Assembly (NCBI GenBank): GCA_003024785.1 | Contig: PUQB01000315.1 | Span: forward strand, 1-64,000 | Length of the DNA: 64,000 bases | DNA from: Selaginella tamariscina | Lineage: Eukaryota; Streptophyta; Lycopodiopsida; Selaginellales; Selaginellaceae | Reading direction: 5' to 3' | Shown: positions 1-10,918 of the stretch, in pieces | Position numbering within the stretch: the stretch's first letter is position 1 | Layout of the letters: each line of letters starts with the position of its first letter | Translations under genes and position numbers: made by a program | The notes under the pieces: model-generated | Databases searched by the model: none | What the model was told of the DNA's origin: nothing | Seen by the model: the letters and a program-made list of their open reading frames with translations, nothing else

Positions 1-456
1 TGGTAGCAGCCATCCTTGCAATTCATCCCTAAGTACTTCTTTGTGCTTTCTATCTTTGGAGGAAGTTCGTAAATGACATTTCCATTGTATATCTCCAGTA
101 GTTTAGAGACTTATTTAACTTCAGATGAACCAATGAGATCCTTCCCTATCCTACATCTGTCTGCTCTTAGAAGACACACCAGCATGGATTCTTCACGCTC
201 CTTTGTCTGCAACCTGAACAACGGGCCCTTTGCCGAGCACAATGTGTAAAAACAAACTGGTTTGATGCATTGCCTTCTAGTAACAACTCCACATCTTCTC
301 TAGAACTTGCAGAAACTGACATCAATTGAACCACATGTATACTAAACCAACAAAGGAATGTTGAAAGCAAAGTAAAGATCATGTTCAAACACAAAAGCAT
401 TTCCATCTTCATCAACTGGGAAATCTTTGTCAATGCCTTCATATGTACCTAGCCAT
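1..456 (-). pseudogene. MULE transposase, 5' end (relic, copy C)
   Basis: The first 456 bases match, on the minus strand, the first exon of the transposase in copy A (start codon at 27356 there; equivalent ATG at 454-456 here). Only the N-terminal 150 or so codons are inside the window, ahead of the Cys/His-rich DNA-binding region. Reading-frame changes split the match into two short frames, so it cannot encode the native N-terminus. The rest lies to the left of the window, or is lost. Confidence 0.8.
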
Positions 457-859
457 GACAATGCAAGGAGAAAGCTCAGTGGTTTAGGAAAGCAAAGCAA
501 AAGATCAAACACACTCTCGTTCGCGAAAAACATTATAATCGTTGATAATAAACGTGAACACACTTTTGTAAATAATTAATTCTACGCAGCCCAGCTCACA
601 ATGTTCTTAATGCTGTCCTCTCTAGTATCACTGATGTAATTTAATTACTACCTTTTATGATTTGAAATATCTTCACCTTTACCAATTATTCACATATTTT
701 AATATTAACCCTAAATTTTAATGTCACATTTATTCCGTAAGGTTTACTATTTTCATTGCGGCTAAGGTTTTTTGGTAGATAGGGTTTATTATTTCATTGT
801 AGCTAGGGTTTTTCTATCTCAAATATGAAATCTAAAATCTCCTCCAAGGGGCCTAAGAG

Positions 860-1700
860 GAGCGGTGCCATCCATTTCGAGTTGATTCATGTAGCGCTCA
901 AGTTAAGGAGTCGACATTTCTATGCCGACTAAGATTGTCGACACCATCCTGGCTTAGTCGGCAACCACAAGGTTAGTCGACCTTCATTTTATAACCAGGC
1001 CTATGCTCAAATGACCATATCTTTTTGTGCAGAGGCCAAGGTCCAACATCATCTCATTTGTGCCGTCTAAGAGGGTCGGCACCATCCTGCCTCAGTTGGC
1101 ATCCACAAGGTTTGTTAAATTTCTTTTTCTTTAATTTGTAGCTCAAGTATCCATATCACAATGTGTTTTTTTGTTGTGCCAGAGTTAAAAGGTCTTCTCA
1201 TTTGTGCTGTCTGAGAGGGTCAGCACCATCCTGCCTTAGTCGGCAGCCACAAGGTTAATTAAATTTTGTTTTCTTTAATTTGAGGCTCAACTCTCCATAT
1301 CACTATGTGTTTTTGTGTAATGCCAAAGTTAAAGGGTCTTCCTATTTGTGCCATCTGAGAGGGTCGGCACCATCCTACCTCAATCGGCAGCCACAAGGTT
1401 AGTCAACTTTTGTTTCATAACCAGGCCTATGCTCAAACGACCATATCTTTTTTTGCAGGGCTACAGTCCATAGATCAACTCATTTGTGAGAGGGTCAGCA
1501 CCAACCGGTCTCAATCGCAGCCATAAGGTTAGTCAATTTTCAATTCTTTTCATTCGAGGCTCAAGACTTAATAACGCTGTGTGCTTTTGTGTAGCGCCTA
1601 GGTTTCGATCATTGACTTTTTTGTGCCGACTGAGAGGGTCAGCACCATCTAGCCTCATTCGACAGCAAGTCGACTTTGGTGTTTGTTTTTTCTTTTCTTT
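860..1700 (+). repeat. Array of exon-like hairpin units, copy C
   Basis: About six diverged units carry a core like GTGCCGTCTGAGAGGGTCGGCACC, then a third arm (AGTCGGCAGCCACAAG) that ends in a splice-donor-like AAG/GTTAGT. Most are preceded by a T-rich tract and an acceptor-like AG. The array sits directly upstream of the ParB gene relic and corresponds to the arrays in copies A (27850-28945) and B (45390-48160). The inverted-repeat arms are eroded in several units. Confidence 0.75.
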
Positions 1701-1743
1701 CCGAATCAATTGACTTGTGTGTTTGTTTTTCAAAAACTACAAA

Positions 1744-3536
1744 ATGGTGAGAGCTTCAAAACGTCTACAAGAGCTTATACCTGATGAAGAGCCATGGGAA
1801 GAGAAGAAGATATCGAAGCACAAGTGAGGAGAACCATCTGATGTAGCAAAGGAGGATCCTCTAGTGACTCAACCTCAAGTAGTACAAGTTGAGCAGGAGC
1901 AACCTCCATCAACCATCAAAGCTTTCCGGAGCTCGTCGCAACTACCTCCTTCTTCATCCGCTAAGGTTGCAGTCATGAAAGAACAAGTGTAGATGATAGA
2001 TGCAGTTGAAGCTCTTTCTTCTTTTAGCGATGACGACTTAGAGGAGGCAGTCAACAAAAAGAGAGGCCATGGGAAAGTTGATCCAAAAGGCAAAAAGGTG
2101 AAGAGCAATAAGGAGTCAAAGGAGATATACAGCATACCGGCCAGCCTGCATTTGGAGAGCTCAGTGAACCTGCTCAACAAAATTACTATCAAGGGACTTG
2201 ATGATCCTCCTAATGTGCCAATCTGTAGAATGCATTCAAATGAGGTGGTTCGATGAATGAACCCAGGAGACTTAGACATGCTGGTGTCATCATTAAAGTA
2301 GGCTGGTTATCTACACAACACGGCCTTGTTCATTTTATCCATTAGAGATCCACTCACTGCTGAGGAGCTATCGGAGTTGTTGAAGAACATGGTTCAATAC
2401 GAGCAGCACCGGTCTTTTGAGCAAGCTCTTACTTAGCCAGAGTACAAACAATGGGCTTTGAGGCTATCAAATCAGAAGTTTAGCTGCTGGGACGGGAACC
2501 ATAGGTTACATGCTTTGTAAAAGCTCTACAAGGAGGATGCAAAGAACAACCAACGATGGGCTATTCGTGTTCGATCAAGTTTCATCTCCACAAAGAACCT
2601 CAACAATCTTTAACTGGTTTCGATGTTTCAATCGATAAACATGTGAGTATTTTCATTAAGATTTTAGACTTACAGTTTCAATGAACAGATCTCAACAACA
2701 TCTATGGAAACACACTACCACATATTCTACTCGCTGTAAAGACGTTCTGCACTAGTATTGAAGGAACTCAAAAAATCCTTGAGTCGCTCATGGAGGTTGA
2801 TTGTCTTGAGGTGAAGAAGTGGAAAGAGAGTGCAACAGGAAAGGCAGCTTGGCATCCTCTTCCAAACCTGATATGTGCAAAGATTTCTTTTCAAGGTAAC
2901 CTTCGGTTTGATTGATAGGAAAGAAGTTTTTAACTGATTCTATATGCAGAACAAGATCGACAATGATCTCGATAGAGCAGTCACCAATGCTAAAGGCAAT
3001 TCACATCTTGAATTAAACCTGAAGCAGCTAGTGTACAAGAAGTATGACAAGCGTATGCACAAGTTCCTCTCTATCATAGACCCAAAGTTGGTGGAGGAGT
3101 GGTTCCAGAAGGTGACGAACATCTCTCATAAGCAGTGTTGCTAGATGGGCATTGAGAAGCTATACGCGATGTCAAAGGCAAAGATTTTAAACATGTTGTG
3201 ACTCTGATACTTGAACAAGCTCACTTGTCTTGAATCCAAGGCAGAACAATAAACACTTGGGCTATTAAGCATGCAGGACAAAGAGTGGATTAAGTGGTCC
3301 ACCTTAGACTTGTATTGGAAGGCTATGCGCGAGGAAGCCATTCAAATCCTAAAGGGACTGCTGCAAGAGGATGGTGAAGAAGTTGGAACGGATGTCAACC
3401 TCATGAGCTGGTTTGACGAGATGCAAACTCAAAGCAAGTGCCTGGTCTTTTAGCCCTTCCATGATTGCATACAATTCACTTATTCGATGAAGCCGAATGA
3501 GTTTCTGGAGCACGAGAAGTATGTGCATCGAATGAT
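1744..3536 (+). pseudogene. ParB-like/methyltransferase gene, 5' half only (relic, copy C)
   Basis: This matches exons 1 to 3 of the gene at 29018-32240, with the start codon kept at 1744. The linker, the ParB-like region including the CWDGNHRL motif (near 2490-2510) and the exon 3 helical region can all be followed. Many in-frame stop codons are present, for example inside the first exon and in exon 3. The gene is cut near 3536 at the end of exon 3, so the methyltransferase half is absent. It is a useful outgroup to A and B because its damage is independent. Confidence 0.85.
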
Positions 3537-4929
3537 CCTCATTTGTTGTAGCAATCCCATTGCTCTCAAGTAGATTGGCTTTTGCCATCATAGCAGCTAG
3601 TCGCTTGACAAGCTTTGAGCCCAGTGGCCCATCTCCAAGTAGCACTGATTCTTGGCAAGTTTGGGCTTGACACCCCAGATGCCCCAGAATTTTGCCCTTT
3701 CTAGGCATTTGCTGCTACATGTGGTTTTGCTACCTTGGCATCACTAGCCTGTGGCATTTCCACTCTCTCACTCAACATGGCCTCAATATTGTGAAGACTC
3801 CTCATGGCATCTGCCCAAGTCATCCTTGGTTTCCAGATATCCGGCAAGGACTTGTAGAGCTGCAACTTTTGCTACTCATCCGTAAGATAGTGCTTCACCC
3901 CAAGCTATGTGAAGAAGCCTTGGAGCTTGGTAGTGTGATTTTGGATACTACCATTTTCCTCTAGCCTCAAGGAATCTACATGTGAATGGATGTTGAAGAC
4001 ATCCATTTCACTCTTGGTGCCGTAGGTGTCACTCAACCACTTCCAAACTGTTGCCGTAGTGGACTTGGGAATCGACGGAGCAGCAAAGAGAACATTTGAG
4101 GATAGACTCCCACTAGCCTTGGAATCCCATAGGTTCCAATCACGTACCTCAGTAGCACTAGAGCTCGGAGCTGGCAAAGGCTCTGTCACATCTATAATCC
4201 CCAACAAACCATGAAACAAGAGGTGAGATTCAAAATGGATCTTGAATCCCTCAAACCCTTCTCCATTAAACTCGCAGATGGATGGCTATCCTTCCATAGC
4301 ACAACCCAGCTCTGATACCATGAGGGATCAAACTGCACTACACTAGCAGACAGCACAGGAAGCCCTAATGTTTGTGTGGTAAGGTGTGTTGTGTAACAAA
4401 CACAAGCACCGATACACAACAACCTCTTTAACACAAACACACACACGTCCGAACATGAAGCACAAGGAAGTAGTTTGATCGAAAGATTTTCATGGCTTCT
4501 AGCATGAGAATGGTGATAGACAAAACCTCAACAACTTGACATTGGAACGACTTGCGCCTAAATCGAACAATCTATTGTAGAGTTGCAAAATCGACCATAC
4601 AAAATGCACTACATTGCCTCTCCTACCTAACAGATCATAATAAACCTCCGAGAAACCATAGCAACATGAAATCGAAGAGATTACCGTGGTTTCCATAATA
4701 AGGCGAGACATCATCCTCCGAAATGCCATCAAAGCCTCCATCTTTCTGCACGTCGATCTGGCAACATCCTCTACTTCATTTGGCAGCATCCTCCACCTCA
4801 TCAATTAGATTCTCGTCTGTATCTTGCTAGCCTCATACACGTCGAGCAGCTTTAGTGCTCCTCTCTACCTTGTAAATACGAAAATTCTAATGATTTATTT
4901 AATACTTATCCATAGTTGGGGTTCTCACA
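3537..4929 (-). mobile_element. Copia-B LTR retrotransposon fragment: gag region plus 5' LTR
   Basis: The minus strand carries a Copia gag-type region around 3540-4280; a stretch near 3905-4219 reads like the UBN2/gag domain (VWKWLSDTYGTKSEMDVFNI). Just upstream is a primer-binding site, TGGTATCAGAGC on the minus strand at 4309-4320, complementary to plant initiator-Met tRNA. A TG...CA LTR abuts it (4321-4929). Only the 5' end of the element is present; protease, integrase and reverse transcriptase are gone. It is broken and is a fossil. It truncates MULE-C, so it arrived or was rearranged later than that copy. Confidence 0.85.
4321..4929 (-). repeat. 5' LTR of Copia-B (about 609 bp)
   Basis: It starts TGAGGGATCAAAC directly after the primer-binding site and ends GGGGTTCTCACA, giving the TG...CA ends of an LTR. 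A piece of the same LTR (4400-4520) recurs at 33054-33175 and, inverted, near 15800-15865. That ties those Copia fragments to one family. Confidence 0.8.
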
Positions 4930-5535
4930 AGTGATATTTGTCATTTCATTTTCAAAGACAAAAAAATAATAAATCAATAAATATATTAATGTAACATACA
5001 CACACACATAATACATACATACTTACATTTACCATTTACCATACCATTCTATACATTTGAATTATATATGCATTGTTTTGAATAATATATACATATGGGT
5101 AAGGGCATCTAGTCTCCACAATATACGCATCAAAGTATACCCCTAAAAACTTTATTTTATGTGGTCATTAATAAAATTCATGTAAATTGTAATACACTAG
5201 AATAAATAAGCAGAGCATGCAAAATTGAATTGTTTAAAATTCAAATTAACTAATTATATGATACCACCAAGTGTATAATTTGTAAAGTTCAATTCAGTAT
5301 ATACAGCTTCTCCTAACCTATACACATACTTTAACAACAAATAGTGATTCTCACTACAGGTACAATAAGGATACTACTAAAACAAATTAGACTAGTCCTA
5401 TATTAAGAAGTAAAAGTATTTATATTACATATAGACAACACTACCAAGAGTCCCAATTCCATACACATACATGACAATTTAAAACTAATTTTAAGAAGGG
5501 AAAATATTTATATATTTGTATTTTATATATTATGA
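4930..5535. other. AT-rich spacer without a gene
   Basis: No supported reading frame, RNA gene or repeat terminus was seen. There is a short CA-rich run near 5000-5020. The stretch separates the Copia-B LTR from the F-box tandem duplication. Confidence 0.6.
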
Positions 5536-7889
5536 ATGAACAAAACTACCAAGGGTGGGATTCATGTATCTTTATTAACAATAAATAGCAACATAGAACA
5601 AATAAGAAGGGAAAATGTTTATATATTTAATATGTACAAACAAAACTATTTAAGAACCAAAATTCCATAAATATTTGTAGCTTTATTAAGAACATACCTC
5701 TCAACCAGGACTTCATTTATGTAGGATAGGTAGGGTTATATTCCAGTCATATGTATATTGAGGATACCCACACGATGCTCGTGTCATGTGTACATTACGC
5801 ATGCGTATGTGCATTAAGTATATTACTTTGCACAAAACTGGTCATAATTTATTATGATGTAATTAAAAAACATGGATATTGTTTTTTAAATTTCTACATT
5901 CATTTTTAAATATAAATCACATTACTAATATAAGCAATTAAAGGTAAAAAGTATTAGAATTTATGAACTTGCACTTTAAATTTGAAGTTAAGTATAATAT
6001 CTTTAGTATTGCTTAATAAATTTCTTATTTTTATTTTTGTCCTAATTAAAGCATATTTATCTACAATATATAAATGTTTATGTATAAACTTTGTAAAAAA
6101 GATTATTTTAAATACACGAATAAAGGGGGTGTCTAATTTATTAAATTGATATAATAGAACCTCATAAATAAATTTGTTATGATAAAACAAAAATAAAGAA
6201 TATTAATACATTTAAATAATGATTTACAATATAAAATACTTTTGATATGTAAATAATAAATATAAAATATTTTAAAATAAACTTATTATTTTAATTATTT
6301 ATTAACGTCTCTATTATATATAGTGTAGTCTTTCATTTCTGCATAGTATTTAATTACAAACACTTGCCTTATCACTATATTAAAATGGAAATTAAAAGAA
6401 AAAAACAAAAACCGCAACCACACCAAATCAATAAAAGTATAGGTAGTTACAAGCTAAGGACTTCCAAAGCCAAATCCCACGAGATCATACCCAGGTCCAC
6501 GTGCCCATCCGTTAGGCTTGTTCTTAAGAATCTTTAGGTTCCAAACATTCTTCCTCATATCATACAGAATCATACGCATTGCAACACGATTGTTCATGTG
6601 CCTCCCATCAAAATCTAAAACACAAATGCAGATATGTAATTTACTCGAATTTCACAAATCACATGAAGTTTACCTGTATGACGTCCCCATGTTTACAACA
6701 GTTCACAAATGATGTCCAGTTGGCCTTACTTGGCCCAAATGTTTTGAGCCACATATCTATCCATGTCTCACTTATAAAACGCATCTCTTGCTTGCAGATC
6801 AACCATATTCCAAGTACCATTGCATTGTTCCTCTCGTAGTAGCCAACCATATATGGCATCCCTCCCCAATTCACCAGTGCAATCGCCCGTGCATCCTTGG
6901 GTTCATGCAGCAAAACTTCCCACTCTCTACCATTTTCTACACTGTAACATGCAAAATATCTCCATACAACAGACATTGATCTCTTGGGTGTCACATATGT
7001 TTTACCATCTTCTACAACAACTGTCACCCAACTCCCATCGTAAAGGTGTTTTCCAATACAAGTGTGCAATTCCACAGGATGCTTCCTCCAATTCATTGCT
7101 TTAGAGTCGTAAACCATAACTAAAGTGCTCCAAGCCACGTAGCTGTATGAACCGACCGCAACCATAACCTGGTAATGACCATTACCGACGTCTGAAATCG
7201 TGGCAAACTCATGACCCCCCATATAAACCTCTAATGGTGGTAAAGGAGGCAGCTCCTTCCAATTTTTTGTGATGGGATTCCCCACGACAAATGGCTGTGT
7301 CATGCTTGCGTCGACCAAGGGATAACCACTTAAAAGGATTAGACCTAACTTTGAGCAAGACCATACCTTCCTACACTTTAACCAACCAATTCGGAACCAC
7401 TTGGCTAAAGAGTCACTGTATATAACTAACTCATTATCGCCACTTGGAGCAACACGAATTGGGCCCTTACGAGTATTCTTCCAAGATCCGAGTTCCGCAG
7501 AGAGAGCCATGACACACACGCTTGTGTCACGATATGTGCTCCTAAAATTGTCTGAGTCAATCGAATCCTTCCATGTTGCATACAGACCGAGCACACAACA
7601 AACTTGGAAAAGGAAGCTTGAACAAGATAACACATTGAATGTCAATTGGTAGATATGGAAGAGATGGTGAAGGTTGTGGGACAACTCTTGCTCTCTTCTT
7701 AACCCTCCCATCCTCCATTGTTTCTTCAAATCTGCCATCGAAATGAAACGATTAAGATAAACGAGGATTACACCCAATCTATGTGGAAGACTAAATACGA
7801 AGTGTACAAATATCAAGGCAAATGTGTATTCTAAAGCCATAAGATACAACGATGGTCGTGATATGGATTTGGATATGTAAATTATCCTT
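5536..7889. repeat. Tandem duplication, unit 1 (2.35 kb)
   Basis: The unit starts at ATGAACAAAACTACCAAGGG (5536) and the same words start unit 2 (7890) and unit 3 (10215). Units 1 and 2 are near-identical over their full length, apart from small insertions and deletions. Each contains about 0.9 kb of AT-rich flank and one minus-strand F-box/kelch gene. Confidence 0.9.
6454..7718 (-). pseudogene. F-box/kelch-like protein gene, copy 1 (probably frame-damaged)
   Basis: From the ATG at 7718 the frame reads a basic N-terminus and an F-box-like stretch (DIQCVILFKLPFPSLLCARSVC), where the family reads LPFxSLxRxRSVCKxW. F-box proteins bring substrates to SCF ubiquitin ligases. The kelch-like C-terminal part lies in another frame, open through 7640-6674, with WKELPPLPPLE and MVYDSKAMNWRK blade-type motifs. 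Copy 1 lacks one base relative to copy 2 near 7580 (GCAACATGG against GCAAGCATGG), which separates F-box from kelch. An intron at 6615-6673 (GTAAAC...TTTTAG) leads to a last exon, 6454-6614, ending GFGFGSP. That exon also lacks one A relative to copy 2, so its frame would close early. Family assignment is by motif only. Confidence 0.65.
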
Positions 7890-10214
7890 ATGAACAAAAC
7901 TACCAAGGGTGGGATTCATGTATCTTTATTAACAATAAATAGCAACATAGAACAAAAAAGAAGGGAAAATGTTTATATATGTAATATGTACATACAAAAC
8001 TATTTCAGAACCGGAATTCCATAAATATTCATAGCTTTATTAAGAACATACCTCTCAGCCAGGACTTCAGTACTATGTAGGATAGGTAGGGTTATATTCC
8101 AGTCATATATATTGAGGATACCCACGCGATGCTCGTGTCCATGTGTACATTACGCATGCGTATGTGCATTAAGTATATTACTTTGCACAAACTGGTCATA
8201 ATTTTTATGATGTAATTAAAAAACATGGATATTGTTTTTTAAATTTCTACATTCATTTTTAAATATAAATCACATTACTAATATAAGCAATTAAAGGTAA
8301 AAAGCATTAGAATTTATGAACTTGAAGTTAAGTATAATATCTTTAGTATTGCTTAATAAATTTCTTATTTTTATTTTTGTCCTAATTAAAGCATATTTAT
8401 CTACAATATATAAATGTTTATGTATAAACTTTGTAAAAAAGATTATTTTAAATACACGAATAAAGGGGGTGTCTAATTTATTAAATTGATATATAGAACC
8501 TCATAAATAAATTTGTTATGATAAAACAAAAATAAAGAATATTAATACATTTAAATAATGATTTACAATATAAAATACTTTTGATATGTAAATAATAAAT
8601 ATAAAATATTTTAAAATAAACTTATTATTTTAATTATTTATTAACGTCTCTATTATATATAGTGTAGTCTTTCATTTCTGCATAGTATTTAATTACAAAC
8701 ACTTGCCTTATCACTATATTAAAATGGAAATTAAAAGAAAAAACAAAACCGCAACCACACCAAATCAATAAAAGTATAGTAGTTATAAGCTAAGGACTTC
8801 CAAAGCCAAATCCCACGAGATCATACCCAGGTCCACGTGCCCATCCGTTAGGCTTGTTCTTAAGAATCTTTAGGTTCCAAACATTCTTCCTCATATCATA
8901 CAGAATCATACGCATTGCAACACGATTGTTCATGTGCCTCCCATCAAAAATCTAAAACACAAATGCAGATATGTAATTTACTCGAATTTCACAAATCACA
9001 TGAAGTTTACCTGTATGACGTCCCCATGTTTACAACAGTTCACAAATGATGTCCAGTTGGCCTTACTTGGCCCAAATGTTTTGAGCCACATATCTATCCA
9101 TGTCTCACTTATAAAACGCATCTCTTGCTTGCAGATCAACCATATTCCAAGTACCATTGCATTGTTCCTCTCGTAGTAGCCAACCATATGGCATCCCTCC
9201 CCAATTCACCAGTGCAATCGCCCGTGCATCCTTGGGTTCATGCAGCAAAAACTTCCCACTCTCTACCATTTTCTACACTGTAACATGCAAAATATCTCCA
9301 TACAACAGACATTGATCTCTTGGGTGTCACATATGTTTTACCATCTTCTACAACAACTGTCACCCAACTCCCATCGTAAAGGTGTTTTCCAATACAAGTG
9401 TGCAATTCCACAGGATGCTTCCTCCAATTCATTGCTTTAGAGTCGTAAACCATAACTAAAGTGCTCAAGCCACGTAGCTGTATGAACCGACCGCAACCAT
9501 AACCTGGTAATGACCATTACCGACGTCTGAAATCGTGGCAAACTCATGACCCCCCATATAAACCTCTAATGGTGGTAAAGGAGGCAGCTCCTTCCAATTT
9601 TTGTGATGGGATTCCCCACTACAAATGGCTGTGTCATGCTTGCGTCGACCAAGGGATAACCACTTAAAAGGATAGACCTGACTTTGAGCAAGACCATACT
9701 TCCTACACTAAGCAGCCAATTCGGAACCACTTGGCTAAAGAGCCACTGTATATAACTAACTGATTATCGCCACTTGGAGCAACACGGATTGGGCCTTACG
9801 GTATTCTTCCAAGATCCGAGTTCCGCAGAGAGAGCCATGACACACACGCTTGTGTCACGATATGTGCTCCTAAAATTTCTGAGTCAATCGAATCCTTCCA
9901 TGCTTGCATACAGACCGAGCACACAAAACTTGGAAAAGGAAGCTTGAACAAGATAACACATTGAATGTCATTGGTAGATATGGAAGAGATGGTGAAGGTT
10001 GTGGAAACGACTCTTGCTCTCTTCTTAACCCTCCCACCCTCCATTGTTTCTTCAAATCTGCCATCAAAATGAAACGATTAAGATAAACGAGGATTACACC
10101 AATCTATGTGGAAGACTAAATACGAAGTGTACAAATATCAAGGCAAATGTGTATTCTAAAGCCATAAGATACAACGATGGTCATGATATGGATTTGGATA
10201 TGTAAATTATCCTT
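7890..10214. repeat. Tandem duplication, unit 2 (2.33 kb)
   Basis: This is a head-to-tail copy of unit 1 with the same gene and flank. Differences are mostly one- to four-base insertions and deletions, which suggests a recent duplication followed by neutral decay. Confidence 0.9.
8790..10044 (-). pseudogene. F-box/kelch-like protein gene, copy 2 (frame-damaged)
   Basis: The start at 10044 begins MEGGRVKKRARV and runs in one frame through the F-box into AWKDSIDSE, a junction that is broken in copy 1. Further on it is damaged by its own small deletions (near 9875, 9805, 9470 and 9240), so the kelch part falls into several frames. The intron at 8952-9010 is kept, and the last exon (8790-8951) is open in phase to GFGFGSP and the stop. 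The two copies are thus broken at different places. Either may still be transcribed, but neither encodes a full F-box/kelch protein as read here. Confidence 0.65.
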
Positions 10215-10918
10215 ATGAACAAAACTACCAAGGGTGGGGATTCATGTATCTTTATTAACAATAAATAGCAACATAGAACAAAGAAGGGAAAATGTTTATA
10301 TATGTAATATGTACATACAAAAACTATTAAGAACCGGAATTCCATAAATATTCATAGCTTTATTAAGAACATACCTCTCAGCCAGGACTTCAGTACTATG
10401 TAGGATAGGTAGGGTTATATTCCAGTCATATATATATTGAGGATACCCACGCGATGCTCGTGTCCACGTGTACATTACGCGTGCATATGTGCATTAAGTA
10501 TATTCCTTTGCACAAAGTTGGTCATAATTTATTAATATGATGTAATTAAAAAAACATGGATATTGTTTTTTTAAATTTCTATATTCATTTTCAAATATAA
10601 ATCACATTACTAATATAAGCAATTAAAGGTAAAAAGCATTAGAATTTATGAACTTGAAGTTAAGTATAATATCTTTAGTATTGCTTAATAAATTTCTTAT
10701 TTTTATTTTTGTCCTAATTAAAGCATATTTATCTACAATATATAAATGTTTATGTATAAACTTTGTAAAAAAGATTATTTTAAATACACGAATAAAGGGG
10801 GTGTCCAATTTATTGAATTGACATAATAGAACCTCATAAATAAATTTTGTTATGATAAAACAAAAATAAAGAATATTAATACATTTAACTAATGATTTAC
10901 AATATAAAATACTTTTGA
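10215..10918. repeat. Tandem duplication, unit 3 (partial, 0.7 kb)
   Basis: This repeats the first 0.7 kb of the unit, up to the word TACTTTTGATATGT, then diverges before reaching the gene. A 48-base stray piece of the same unit (TTTGTTATGATAAAACAAAA and following) reappears near 12281-12328. The third unit may therefore have been longer and later disrupted. Confidence 0.85.

Larger units (their letters stand above)
1..3536. mobile_element. MULE copy C, old truncated relic of the ParB-methyltransferase Mutator-like element
   Basis: This segment is colinear with copy A: minus-strand transposase 5' end, spacer, array of exon-like repeats, then the plus-strand ParB gene. It starts before the window and stops near 3536, where Copia sequence begins. 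By eye it differs from A far more than A and B differ from each other, and it has many in-frame stops, so it is the oldest of the three copies. The methyltransferase half and the right terminus are missing. The order of parts is seen directly; the age ranking is inference. Confidence 0.85.
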
